Shown here: piece by piece, positions 37,013 to 49,433 of the stretch
How the letters are laid out: every line of letters begins with the position of its first letter
Position numbering within the stretch: the stretch's first letter is position 1
DNA from: Blakeslea trispora
Lineage: Eukaryota; Mucoromycota; Mucoromycetes; Mucorales; Choanephoraceae
Length of the DNA: 64,000 bases
Reading direction: 5' to 3'
Assembly (NCBI GenBank): GCA_025331445.1
Contig: JAIWNE010000075.1
Coordinates: 62,001-126,000, forward strand
The notes under the pieces: generated by a model
The model's input: only the letters and a program-made list of their open reading frames with translations
Databases searched by the model: none
Told to the model about the DNA's origin: nothing
Translations under genes and position numbers: made by a program

Positions 37013-40000
37013 GATTAAAGAGAAGAGTGAATGAGATAAAGAAGAATGAGTCTGGTTAGATGTCTCTTTTTATATGACTGGACACCCAATGCAAAGCCTT
37101 TCTCTGGCTGAGTGATGGTAGCACAACAACAATGCGGACAACTGTTCTATTACATGCGTATGCAAAAACTTTTATACTCAAGTATTAAAATGTTGCCATG
37201 GTATTAAACTATCAATTTGTTGATGTAGATAAAGAGTATGAAAGAGTCTAACAAAGATGAAGCTTATTCTCTCATCTGTTATTTTTTTAGGACTGCCTGT
37301 TTGTTTCTCTTGTCAATGTTCTCGTACCGAGATTTTACAATAGCATGGAATTACTTAGTTAGGAAGGGACTGAAAAATCTATTATGATGGATGCTAAAAA
37401 TAGGCACAACACTTTTTCAGAAATCCAAAGATTCTCAACAAACATCACTTTCCTGTTGGCTTATAAAAAAATAAAAAGCCATCAAATCTGCTTTTAGAGA
37501 AGTTAAAAACAAACCAAAAGCTTGCTTATTTGAACTCTGTCTTATTTCTTACGGAATACATCAACTTGATACCAAAGAAAGACCCCAAGTTGATTATAGA
37601 TGACTTGTTTCTATTGTTAGTAAATAGAGGCATACATGCACAGAATTGAAGTCCAATAATTTACAAAAGCTTTTGGCTTAGAGCTTTTTAAAATGAAAAT
37701 ATCACATGATCGACCATCAAAGTAATTCGAGTCTCTACGGTAGCCTCCTTGTAAGAGAGTGGCATATTTGCATCATTACCGGTTAATGAATCTAAATAAC
37801 AAGATTCGCAAATCATATTCACTTACTGTTTGATCCAAGCAACATGAAGCATGCTAATATTGCCTTGTCTGATTAGCGTTAGTTAGCATTTTATCCAAGT
37901 ATAGTAAGACCTATTTTAAGAAATTATTGCAATGCAATTGGATGGATGACACAACTCTGCCCTGTCAAACTGAACGTAAGAGGAAGTTAGCTTAAAACAC
38001 TAGTCGGTTTGGTTCCATTACAGAAAGGCTGATTTTAGTCGACCCATTTTAGTGATTATGCGAATAATCGTAAAAAGCAACAGCACCTTCCTTATGATTC
38101 GATTGTGCAACAACTACTATATCCCAGTATGTTTACTTGAAGAGAGAAAAAGAAGAAGATGATGATAAGCATACGATACAGATGACATTGCTAGATTGCT
38201 GATTGCATTGGGTAGCCAGAAAAAACTTGACATAAAACAAATAGAGAAGAGGCAGAAGAGAAACTGATTAGCAATCAACAGTGAGAGAAATCTGCCCAAG
38301 TACACACAAGATATCAATTAGGATGAGATGCCATTGCACAAATGTTATGAATTTATCTCTCTTGCAGCAATTTCGCTGTTTCCAATAGGCATTCATAAGG
38401 CCTGTTATATCAAGCATACAGCATGATATAATTAAAAAGGGTTCAGATCAACAAGTACAATTATATAGCAACGACTTCAATGTTTGAGATTGTATAACTT
38501 GAGATGATCGTATCATCTTAGTAGTAATACATGATTCAGTTGAGCAAGCAACAAATGAGTAAGACTATATAATATCTATCTACTGTCATGTTGTGATGAT
38601 AAATATAATACATACTTCAAGACACTTAAAAGTAATTCCTCAATGTTGTCTCACTAATGCAGAACTGATACAAAACCACTTGGTATGAATAGACCTTACT
38701 TCACTCTAATAAACAGCACTTCTTTATCGTTTTATAAATTTGCCAGCATTTTGGCATCTAACAAATCAACACTTAGAACCCTTTACACTTCTTTTCCTGC
38801 ACTCATTGACCTCCATTGTGGGTAATGATGTGAAGAAACTTCATTATCAATCCCTACTAATAGCCTTAAAGACAGAATGAGCGACCTCTTCTTATAAGGG
38901 GATCTTTCTAGTTGCCTCTCTTTTGTGGGTGTTGGTTCAATCATACAGATATCTAGACTGACTGCTGAGCACATCCTTCTTGTCTGTTATACCTCTGACT
39001 AACTTACTATTGACAAGTTTCGACCCTCTTCTTTTACAATAGTTTGATCAAGCGACATATTACCATTTATCTACATTTTCAGTTATATCTGTATATTGCT
39101 TTTTGTACTACTGACCCTTTCTCTCACATTCTTAATAGACTTGCAAACCCCCAGTGATATCGCAAGTTCATCTGAACCACTTTAATGAATGCCTTACTTC
39201 AGATTTCTTATCTGGAACAAAAACAGGATAATACTTGCAGTAAAATAAACCAGCAATATTACATATTTCCATTAAAGTTATGCATCACCCAGTTGCTCTA
39301 CTAACATGTCTATAAGCCTGACTATAGCAGTACTAAAAAGAATCACCAACTACAACATATATTCAGCCTGGAGTTTATATACCTTTGAGAACACAGCAGA
39401 GTTCAGCAGGAACAATGCATGGTTTTAGTAGACCTATTTTTTGTGGACCGAGAAACCCATTTGATAGCTACGTTTTACGCTGGTAGCTTTGTATTGAGAC
39501 AATTAGAAGACAGCTTGATGAAGGGCTCAGTTGCTTTGGTAGTGTTGTGCTCAGTATCAAGTATGCCGGTAGAAGAAAAGAGATTTTGGAAACGAGGAGG
39601 AAGCTACCTAATAGGTTGTTATCTGATCACAAAAATGATAGAGTGGCAGTCAGTAACACACATCTTGGCAAGGTTCCAGCAGTACCTGAGCTCAAATCAG
39701 CGAGACCAATAGACGTCTATGAGTGAGGTTATAAATTCTTAGATGCAAAGTCTTGGGACACAACAGGAATACAAAGTTGTTTCAATAAACATCAGTTCAT
39801 AAAAGACAAAAGCCTATCAATACACAAGAAACACAGAGGATAGGAGAGGGTTGAGATTTGTATTTACAACAATATTAAACGCAAACATTGCTGTATTTAA
39901 AAATGTCGGATCCTCAAAAATGACTGGCTGTAGCATGATCATCCAATATTGTACCTTTAAAACACAACCTGCTGTCAAATTTCATTTTAGCGCAATGAGA

Positions 40001-40132
40001 ACGAGATTTTGGAAACTCCGCTTATAATCTGGAATTAACGTACAGTTGAAATATGACTATGCCTTATTTAAACAAAAAGCTATCTGGATTAGAGGAACAC
40101 AAGGGAAAGAAAGTTTATTAGGGGCTAGTAAA
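37013..40132. other. Gene-free spacer between deacetylase copies 1 and 2
   Basis: 3.1 kb. Short open stretches (for example minus 38117-38317, minus 38783-38974, plus 39419-39712) have no recognisable domain or plausible exon partners. It is AT-rich and without clear repeats that I can see. It holds the promoter of deacetylase copy 1. Confidence 0.5.
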
Positions 40133-41122
40133 TTACAAAGCAAGAGTGATGTCGATGTGAGTTGCGCTATCAACAGCAGCAACGGCATCGGTAAGAGTAC
40201 CGTTGGTGGAGAGGGTATCGTTTACATAAGCGGGAACACCAATACAGTCAGAGACAGTGACAAATTGGTAGCCCTTTTCCTTGACGTAGTTGACAAGCCA
40301 AGGAACAAGCTCAGTGACGGTGTGCTCATGGATATCGTGTTCAAGAGCAATGTGACCCATTGTAACGTTGGCAACATCCTTGTCAATAACATTCTTGACT
40401 TCGGTTTGTTCAGCAGTCAAACCTCTCTTACGCCAGTCGTTGGTATCAATGTCCCACAAGATGTTGTGGTAGCCGAGATCCTTCAAGACCTTGCTAGAGA
40501 CCTTATCGGTAACACCTTCAGGAGGACGCATCAATTGGACTCTGTTGAAGTTATTAGACATCTTGGTTTATGAAATGCTATTTTTATGATAGCCTACCTC
40601 TTGCCAATGGCTTGGAAGATAATATCAGATTGAGTGTTCATTTGCTCCTTGACTTGGGTTTCAGTCATGTTAGCAAGATCCTTGTGTTGCCAAGTATGAC
40701 TACCAACTTCGTGACCTAAATCGTAGTAGTGCTTGATTACTTCCAAATAACTCTTTGAGCCTTCATCGGTGGTAGCATTAGCATGGAGAACATCACTATA
40801 AAAGGATCAATAATCATATCATTTGTTTACTCTTATGCTATACATACACAGCATTGGCACCGTTAAGGAAGAAAGTAGCCTTAATACCTTGCTCGTGCAA
40901 GGTCTTGGCCAAAGCCCAAGAGTATGGGCCAGGTCCATCATCGAAAGTCAAGGCGAAGACGCCAGGTCTGTTACATTGTTTGTATGTTTCAACAGTAGTG
41001 GTGTTGTCAACCTTGGCAGCTTCAGTGGCGGTCGAAGCATGATCTGTAGTTGTGTGTGTGGGACGACCCATAACGAGAGTAGCAGCGTAAGCTAAAGTAA
41101 GGAATAAGGCAGAGGTACGCAT
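40133..41122 (-). CDS. Chitin deacetylase (NodB domain), copy 2
   Basis: Second paralogue. Exons on the minus strand are 40848-41122, 40598-40795 and 40133-40541 (882 nt, 293 residues). The signal peptide is MRTSALFLTLAYAATLVMG. A Thr-rich linker (HTTTDHASTATEAAK) precedes the catalytic domain. Motifs: LTFDDGPGPYSW, GSHTWQH, LMRPPEG, WDIDTNDW and ALEHDIHE. The C-terminus is extended by about 30 residues compared with the other copies. It carries both introns of the family (after the N-A-V block and at the Arg before MRPP). An ATG at 40561 that reads into exon 3 lies inside the intron and is not the start. Confidence 0.92.
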
Positions 41123-41503
41123 AGTGTAAAGGAATGTAAAGATGAGTTGGATGAAGAAAAGAAAGGTATAAAACTTCACTGGTATTTATAATTTTTTTTT
41201 AAATGACTATGCTCCAAAAATAAGATATTGATGGAATTCTATGATCTGTGAGTACTTTGACATGCGGAAAAGTAAATATTGCACATCGAATAGAAAACGA
41301 AGATCATTATTTTTCCAAATTCACTCGTGTTGCATGGCAACCAATTCTTGCATTTTCCAAATTTGATACTTAAATGCACAGAAGTTTGATGTACAAAAAA
41401 AGAATTTTAATAAATACAGTGTTATCTTCTAAAATAAAATTGAGGCGAGAGGGGTTCCCTTTTTTGATTTTGAGAGGAAAGGAGATTTAAAATTTACAGA
41501 GGT
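41123..41503. promoter_or_regulatory. Promoter region of deacetylase copy 2
   Basis: 381 bp between copies 2 and 3, which run in the same direction. It contains the 3' end of copy 3 and the promoter of copy 2, with A/T-runs. No factor site is assigned. Confidence 0.4.
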
Positions 41504-42434
41504 TTAGCTATAGTAAGCAGGGACACCCAAACAGTCAGAGACAGTAACAAACTCATAGTTCTTGGATTTGATATACTCAATAGCCCAAGGGACAAGCTCG
41601 TTCACTGTCTGGTCAAAGACTTCGTGTTCAAGAGTGATGTGACCAATAGATTTAGCAGTATCTTGGTCCATAGCTTGATAAGCAGCCTTTTCTTCTTCAA
41701 AGTTGTGGTTTCTCCAATCATTGGTATCGACATCCCAGTTAACAACAGCATAGCCAAGCTTTCTCAAGGTAGCCAATGCATTATCATCATAAGCACCAGT
41801 AGGAGGACGCATGATAGCGGGTCTGAGTCCGATTGCCTTCTTGATGATATCAGATTGTGTGTTCATTTGATATTCAATATCTTCAGTAGAAAGACCAGCA
41901 AGTACTTTGTGCTGATAAGTATGACTGGCTACTTCATGACCCATTTCCTTGTAGTGAGCAATAACTTCCATATATGTCTTCTGGCCATCAGAAGTGTCAA
42001 CACTGTCAGTCTCAACATTACTATAGAAAGGAAAAGTGAGTTACATCAAGAAAGTTTGTGAGCCGTTTTTGTAACTTACACCCAGTTATTGCCGTTGATG
42101 AAGAAGGTAGCAGTAATGTTTTGTTCTTTGAGAGATTTGGCCAAATCCCAAGAATATTGGTAAGGTCCATCATCGAAACTAAGAGCAAAGACACCAGGTC
42201 TGTTACAAGAGACATAAACCCCATTTTGAACATTATCACCAGTAGGGGCTTCAACAGGAGCGGGAGCAGAGTAACTTCCAGCATCTGTATTAGTCTATTA
42301 AAAATCAGGTCAATTTAATAATGTCTGTGGGACAACAGCTTTCCTTGGCTTCTATTTCTTCTACTTACGGAAGGAGCAGGTGCACCCATGGCAAGAGTGG
42401 CCATAGCTAAAGTAAAGGCGGCGGAGAAGAGCAT
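41504..42434 (-). CDS. Chitin deacetylase (NodB domain), copy 3
   Basis: Third paralogue. Exons on the minus strand are 42369-42434, 42080-42294 and 41504-42020 (798 nt, 265 residues). The first exon codes almost exactly for the signal peptide (MLFSAAFTLAMATLAMGAP). A Pro/Ala-rich linker follows. Motifs: LSFDDGPYQYSW, ASHTYQH, IMRPPTG, WDVDTNDW and TLEHEVFDQ. In the last motif the acidic HE replaces the HD of copies 1 and 2, and RPPTG replaces RPPEG. It lacks the intron at the MRPP Arg that copies 1 and 2 share. Likely secreted or wall-bound. Confidence 0.92.
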
Positions 42435-45340
42435 TTGTAAAGAGCAATGGGATAGAATGAGAATCAATGATACCGAATGAATGCAAATCCCCCTTTTATA
42501 TTGAAAACAGTTTTTTTTTCATGCTGACTTTATTTCTTTGTTCAATCATTTTAGCGTACCTATTTTTATACACTAGACTGGAAAAAACTGTGTCTAGATG
42601 GTTGGTTGGAGTAGGTTTTAGAACTCGGAATAATAAGCAAAAAAAAAAAAAAAAAAAAAACTATAATGTAAGAATACAGATTTGATCGATAGCTTTCTAG
42701 TTCAGGGCATTTATTGAGGAAAGGATGACTTGTCTGATTTGCCTGGCAGCATGTATTTTTACATTTCTATTTCTTCAGCTTAACAAATGGCAAAATTCGA
42801 ATGCTTCTGGAAATTATAGTCTTCAATGGTCATCACAAACTAAAAGACATATCGACGTTATGGCGTAATGCTCAGATCTATTATTACTTTTTGTCAGCTT
42901 CGGCCCTTGATCGTAAAAAAAAATTTTGAGCAGGCGCTTATACATTTTTTCCTTTTTTTGTAATAAAATTCAGTTATTTTTAGTTTATAAAGATAAAAAA
43001 GTAAAAAAACAAAAAAAAAGAACAATTAGACAAAGATATGATTTGGTGGCTTCATTTTAGATGAGGTTCGCTTTTTTCAGGAACTTGTTCTTGAGATAGC
43101 ATCTTTCTCATTGACTTAGATAGATGGAGCGTATCTAGTAAGTTCAGGAATATTGTTTTAAAGCGTTGCTCAACAGCAAGCAATCATTTCTTGTTAATGA
43201 AAACAGCTTTTTCTAGATCTAGAAGGTGTCTGCAATTGCTTTGGTGACACAAAGAGTTTACTTATATAATGAATAGAATAATAAAAACAAATCACTTTCT
43301 TTTTATAAAATTAAGTATAAAGAGAGAAGGAAGACGGATATCGGAAAAAGATACATGCAAGTGTCATTTCAGTATATAGCTGAACTAAAAAAAAGCAGTG
43401 TCGGACAGCTCCCACCCTCTTTACTGCATAAAGCGGGAAGCATATGTACATATGCAAAGTTATCCTTCGTCATTACATGTATTTAGTGAACGTTTTGAGT
43501 ATTGATCTCGAGATGGATGAAACGATATGCCCATCAAAGCGCCACTAGTGATCCAAATCAAATAAAATTAGCTGCAGCCATTGTTAATTATGACAAGAAA
43601 TCTGAAACAATTATTTTAAACCTTTGCCATTAATTCGCCATCAATTAATTGATAATAAATACAAAAAGAGACATTTATGAGAGTGAAAAAAAAACACATA
43701 TAGTTACAGAAAACACTGTTTTAAGATTCATGTATTTCAACAAGACACAAAGTCTGTGTATTTTCCTTGTTTTGCTAAGCCTACGTAGTTTGAACTATTT
43801 TTGATGTTACTATGCAAAACGATCTCGGGATGTAACCGTATAAAACTATCTTTTTCCGTTTTAAATTTAGCAACAAACTTATGGTTCCGATTGTATACCA
43901 AAAATTCATTAGACGATCTGTCTTTGGCAATGGAGTGTACTGTTGTTCTTTACGCTCTCGAGAAAAAAAACAGACTAACCAACCATCAATATTCTACCTT
44001 GAGCTAAGCAACAACAGAAATGGTATCAGAGTTAGTCAAAGAGATCTAATCAAATCCCTCAATCATATACATTTTGTTAGTTTCGTGAATATAGATATTT
44101 GGATTGGATTGCTCAACATGTATAAGCCAAAAGCAAGCGCACATGCTGAATGATAAGCTGTATTTCTATACCCTATCTTGGATCTAACTGATATATGACA
44201 AGCATCCTGCTCGAAAAAAAAAAACTGGTCTGATCTGCTTCTCAAAACAGAAAAGACTATCATCGATTGGGTCAAAGTCATTATCCCTTACAGGTAAACC
44301 TTTTTGGAACTATGAGGAATAATTAAAACGATAGTGACATTTCTGTCAAACAAAAACGCAGCCATTGTTCGAGTTCTAGCAAACTTCCGGCTTACATAGG
44401 TTGCAAAATTATATAGTGCAGATTGCGGCTTTCAGGTAGTAATAAAGGAAAAGACAAAGAGGTGTCGTTCTCTGGCTTCAATCGACGTATCATGTAAGGT
44501 TTGCCTAAACATATCATGGATACATCAAGAACCCTGGCCAAGTAGAGCTCATTCGGGTACACAACGCGACTTTTGGACATACAAGGCAGACTCTTTTTTG
44601 AGGATATATGGCCTATTCTAGTTTTATGTGATATTTGATTTTTAGGTGATTTGTTTTTCAAAATGCTTCAATAATTTCTGAATAAAGTGTAGAATATATG
44701 GTTTCATTAAAAGTTGGTATCATACAGAAATTGAGGATGACAATTGCTTTGATTGCAAGGCAGTTCATTCATTGTTTCTTAAAAGCACGAAAATAAAACA
44801 AAAAATTAAAGAAATTCAAAGATCCATTAATGCAAGCTTATGATAGCAGAAGAGCTGCTACTTGTAGTAATGCTGTTGTCTGTGGTACATATTATGGTAA
44901 CACATTTGCATCAGCCATACTCGACTCCATTAGCTAGTTGCGGTTTGACTACATGAAATAATATTGGATTAAAGAAGCTAGCTCCGATACGGATATCCCA
45001 AGCTTAGGGCCAGCCCTGTTAGTTTGAGAAGAGGTCGACAGGACTAAGGACTGCAGACGAAGTTCATCAAGTGAGTCGTTTCTTGACATCTAGAAGCAGT
45101 CACACGAAGGTTTGTGTGTGGGGATTAAAAACGGAGGTTTGAATTGTTTCTCAGAGCCGCACCATATTAAAAGAGAGCCAATCGCTTTTCCGAGAAAACG
45201 CATTGACTTTTTTGTTTCTTTACTATGAAGTGAAAATGATGTGACAGTTGTTTCTTGTTTGAGAGGGGCTTTCTTATTGTAATGACGAAATAAAAAAACC
45301 ATCTTCCTTCTTTTCTTCTTTGTTTTGGTCCTACAATAGC
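42435..45340. other. Gene-poor region between deacetylases and PAS kinase
   Basis: 2.9 kb. It has an A22 run at 42639-42660, other A-runs, and a minus-strand open stretch at 44392-44661 that is slightly protein-like but shows no known domain. It may include old transposon debris. Promoter of deacetylase copy 3 lies at the left. Confidence 0.45.
42639..42660. repeat. A22 homopolymer
   Basis: Twenty-two consecutive A residues about 200 bp upstream of deacetylase copy 3 (which is on the minus strand). Confidence 0.95.
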
Positions 45341-48300
45341 ATGTCTCTACATATTTCAAATCAGAATCAAGGCATGTATCTTTTTCAGTTTTGGTTTTTT
45401 TTGTGTTGAACTTTTTATTTTATTTTTCTTTCTTTTTTTTTTCTGTACTATTTAAACATCAGATAGATAGACAAACAATAAGCTGACACTTTCTATAAAC
45501 TAGATGACAACCAAACATACCTTTCCAAAGACCCACTAGAAAAGTGTCTCGTTAACTTTAGGTAGGGATAAAAACAAGAGCAAAAAAAGAGGCGTTATTT
45601 ACCTAACACAACTGTCTAAAGAACAAGCAATGATTCTTCACCCAAGTCTGGTTTTTCAGACAGCGAAGAAAACAACACAAACGAAGTAGCCCTTCAAGGC
45701 TTTGAGCGCTTTAGAGAAAGCAGTGTTACTTCCATTGAAGACAATACAGTGTCCATAACCACAAACCCACCGCCTAACGATTCGATAGCAGAATACTGCG
45801 CTGAATCTTTATATAGCTACAGCTTCACGCCACTTTCTCGCGTTCATAAAGCAGCAAAAATTAAGCGTCAGATCCTGAGCCGAGGTATGGACTATATGCA
45901 GCGCATCCGATGGAAGACAGGTGAAAGAGATACAGGTAGACGGTTTTCTCAGCCCGATATTGGTGTGTTAGACCAAAACAACGATTGGGTTACAGAAGCA
46001 CCTGAGAACATTCAGAAGTTAAAGATTTGTCCATCACTAAACGATATTGCTTCACGAAATCCGGAGCTTGTTCCTTCCGCTTCAAGCTTGTTTCCTCATC
46101 ATTCGTCTAGCAGTAACAGCAATGAGAGATTGGATAGAGACATAAGACATCCTGAACCCACTTTGTCGTCACCTATACCTAATTCGACACTGAGACACAG
46201 TATAGCCATTGATCATTCCGAGCAAAGGACAAATGATAACGATTTGAGCAGGCGACAGGCAATAGAAGCACTTCACAATCTATCGCCTATTTATGAAATG
46301 CCACAGCCAACGTCTGAGTTGCCATATTCAACACAATATACGCGAGCCTTACACGCCCCTTCTCGCTTCCTTCCTCAAAATCAAGCTATATTGACGACCG
46401 ACGCAGATGCTACTATTTTATTGTTCAACGACATGGCAAGTCTCTGCTTTGGCTTTGACAAGTCATATATTGGAAAGTCTATACTCTATGCATTAGAAGA
46501 CCCATTTAGAAATCAGATCAAAAATATTTTGAGGAGAAGGCGCACCACTGATCAAGGAATGCAATCTGAAAAAGGTTTGGTATTGGTATGCGGTATTGTA
46601 GTTCCTATTCGAAAGACAAATGGCGAGACTTTATCTGCAGCATCGCTCTGGCTAAAGGAAAAAATGACAGAGGAAGGCAAGTGTATATATATTTGGATTT
46701 TTGAAGAAATCTACGAAACTTCATTATCTGTTCAACTGGACGACAAGGTAAAAGAGAATGAAAGGAATTATAGAGAATAAGTGAGCTTATAAATTATGGC
46801 TGCAATAGGGCAAAGTGATGGAAGTAGCCGACACGATTAAGGAATTGTTTGGTTATGAGACTGATCAGATTGTTGGCAGCCCTATCACTCAAATTATTCC
46901 GGCTTTGACAGACAGAAATCGAGTAACTCCAAATGTTGATTTAAATCAGATTGACAAACTCAAGTTTTATGGTGGCAAATCAAAAAGTGGGGTCTGCTTT
47001 CCTACCATGATCAACACCTATCAATCGACCAACAAACTCAAGATTGTATCCCTGCCATCTATTGCTGGTCTGATCACTGTTCACAGCAATGGAAAAATTC
47101 AAAGTATTAACCCGGTGCCCGCAAAATATTTGTTCGGCTATTCAACAGAGACCTTGATCGAGAAATTCAGTATAGACCAGATCATCCCTCAGTTCTCTAA
47201 GATTGTTAGTAGCTTAAGACGTTGCAAGCTTCTGCAATTCTCAAGTACAGTGAACAATCATGCCTGTCGATGGGCTATATCAGAAATATTTAGCACAGAA
47301 AAGTACCAATCGATGGAGCTTGAGCAGTCTTTGAAACACCTTGAGCGACAACCGTCTATTAGTGTGAACGGTCAAGCATTACCAATTATTTATGCAGTAC
47401 ACCGAGACGGAAGCCAGTTTGAAATCCAATTGCAATTAAGACTCATCAAAAGTGAAGAAGAAGATTTAGTTAGTGTTTGGGTTACATATGATCGGATTTA
47501 TGCTTTAAAGAGATCAAAAAAGGCTGCGCTAGCAGTTGCTGCTGCTACTGCTGCCGCAAAAAAGCGATTGTCTCAAGAAAACCACCTTACTGTACCTTCA
47601 CCTCTCATGAACAATCAAAGCCGACATCCTTTAAGCCCTGAGCCAGACAATGCACAACTACAGCAAGATAAAGAGCCAAAACCATCACCGAATACCACTG
47701 TTAAGAAGAGACCACCTATTCGAACCTATGGTATTTCCTCTTTCGGTTCTGTCGACAAAAGCAGGGCTCTGTTTCCAGGTGGACTTTCTGATCAGTCAGA
47801 AGAGGAGGTTCCCAAAGTATCTCAAGAATCGATAAAACAAGAAAAGAAAGAGGATCATCCTATGGATGATTATGTCATCGTTGGCACATTAGGAGAAGGC
47901 GCTTATGGCACAGCAAAGTTGGCTTATCGGAAGGATGACCCAGAACAAGTAAATATATCTATAGTTGGTAAAAAAAAAACGAAGTACTTACGTTCACTTT
48001 TCAGAAAAAAGTAGTGATCAAGTTCATTGCCAAGTCTAGAATTATAGTTGATTCATGGATAAGAGATCGAAAGCTAGGTCTGATACCTCTAGAGATTCAT
48101 ATATTGAAAAAGCTCAAGGATCACCCTCAAGCAAATTGTTGTTCATTGGGTTAGTATACTAAAGTCACTCTAGGAAAAACAAACAGGTATTGATTTCTTT
48201 TTTTTTGGCTTTTGTCTCTAGAGACTTACATGGAGGATGAAGATACATACTTTGTTGTTATGAAATTATTTGGTACAAGCAGTATGGACTTGTTTGATTA

Positions 48301-48854
48301 CATTGAGTTAAACGAAAAGATATCTGAAACAGAAGTGAAGAACATCTTTCGACAGGTAGCGCTAGCAGTGGAGCATATTCAAAGTCTTCGAGTGGTGCAT
48401 CGAGATATCAAGGATGAGAACATTTTATTGGATGAGACAGGATGTATCCATTTGATAGATTTTGGTAGTGCTGCTTATTTTAGAAAGGGCCATACATTTG
48501 ATACTTTTGGTGGTACATTGGATTATTGTGCACCCGAGATTTTAAAGGGAATGCCATACGAAGGACCTGCGCAGGATATTTGGAGTCTGGGTACATTATT
48601 ATATACACTGATATACCGAGAAAATCCTTTTTATAATGTAGACGAGATTCTCGAACAGGACCTAAGGATCCCATTTGTTATGTCAGAAGGTTTGGATCAA
48701 AAAAGAGGAAAGAGAAAGGAAAGGAACTGACATCAATCCACACTTGAACTTATTAGGCTCTTTGGATCTTATAAAGAAGATGTTGAACCGAGATGTAGAA
48801 AAACGTTACAATATACATCAGGTGCTGGAACACCCTTGGTTGAAGTCAAACTAA
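45341..48854 (+). CDS. PAS-domain serine/threonine protein kinase (PASK/Psk type)
   Basis: Nutrient-sensing kinase resembling yeast Psk1/2. Exons: 45341-45375 (tentative), 45622-46747, 46809-47948, 48005-48149, 48222-48689 and 48724-48854 (3045 nt, 1014 residues). A Ser/Asn-rich N-terminus is followed by a PAS domain (ILTTDADATILLFNDMAS) and PAS-like segments (VADTIKELFGYETDQIVGSP, then GLITVHSNGKIQSINPVPA). The kinase domain has GEGAYGTAKLA, VVIKFIAK, HRDIKDEN, IDFGSAAY and YCAPEIL, all catalytic residues intact. It ends HPWLKSN. The first exon is inferred because the frame has no ATG after a stop at 45616-45618. The break at 48690-48723 needs either a 34-nt intron or a one-base indel. Confidence 0.85.
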
Positions 48855-49063
48855 ACGCTTGTAATATAATCAAACAATTATGTACATTATAGAGCTTTTC
48901 CCTTTATTCCTTTTTTTTTACACTATACAGTATTTTTATATGTAGAATTGTACTATGCTTCAACGAATATATATTTTAAGAATTACTACTCAAAACAAAT
49001 AAAATAGCCAATTAAGAAAAAAAGAAAGCAGTTAGGACATATCCAGTCAGCTTTTGTATTCAG

Positions 49064-49298
49064 ATGACAAGTCAATTCAAAGCCAGCATTGCTCTGTCCT
49101 GTACGACATATGGAATCGTGCGATGTCCTAGAAAACTTGAACCTGCTAAGCAAGTTGATATCTGCTGTGAAGAAGGGAAAGAAAAAGAAGTTTACATCAA
49201 GTAAGTATCATGATTATGTCTTTTTGCTTCATAAGCTGAACCTAAAAATTGTCTCAACTATACTTTTTCCGGTATTAACTAGCCCTCGTGAGATTTAA
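49064..49298 (+). CDS. Possible 50-residue protein, unrecognised
   Basis: Two exons, 49064-49200 and 49283-49298 (153 nt, 50 residues). The donor is GTAAGT, and the acceptor has a TATTAAC branch-like site next to TAG. The peptide begins MTSQFKASIALSC and has CPRKLEPAKQVDICCEEGK, ending NPREI. It has four Cys and is not low complexity. No family is recognised. It lies between the PAS kinase and the arrestin and cannot be spliced in frame into the arrestin. It may be a small gene or chance. Confidence 0.35.
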
Positions 49299-49433
49299 AC
49301 TTGAATGAGAAAAAAAAAACTGTTGACACTGCATAAACACAACACTCAATGAGGTTCATGATTCTTTCTTTTCTGATTATTTTTTCTCTTTTTTCTTTTT
49401 CTTTTCTTCCCAATTGACTTCTGCCCAATCTAG

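Noticed and set aside
39419..39712. 97-codon plus-strand open frame in the deacetylase spacer
   Set aside because: No recognisable motif, no splice partner and no pyrimidine leader. Its start would be a non-ATG codon.
44392..44661. Minus-strand frame with protein-like pieces (RVVYPNELYLARVLDVS)
   Set aside because: Considered as transposon debris, but no catalytic block or terminal repeats could be found.
33105..44700. Repeat TTTCTGAATAAAGTGTA shared by about 33106 and 44683
   Set aside because: Only 17 nt, AT-rich, with no similarity extending on either side. Expected by chance in 64 kb of this composition.
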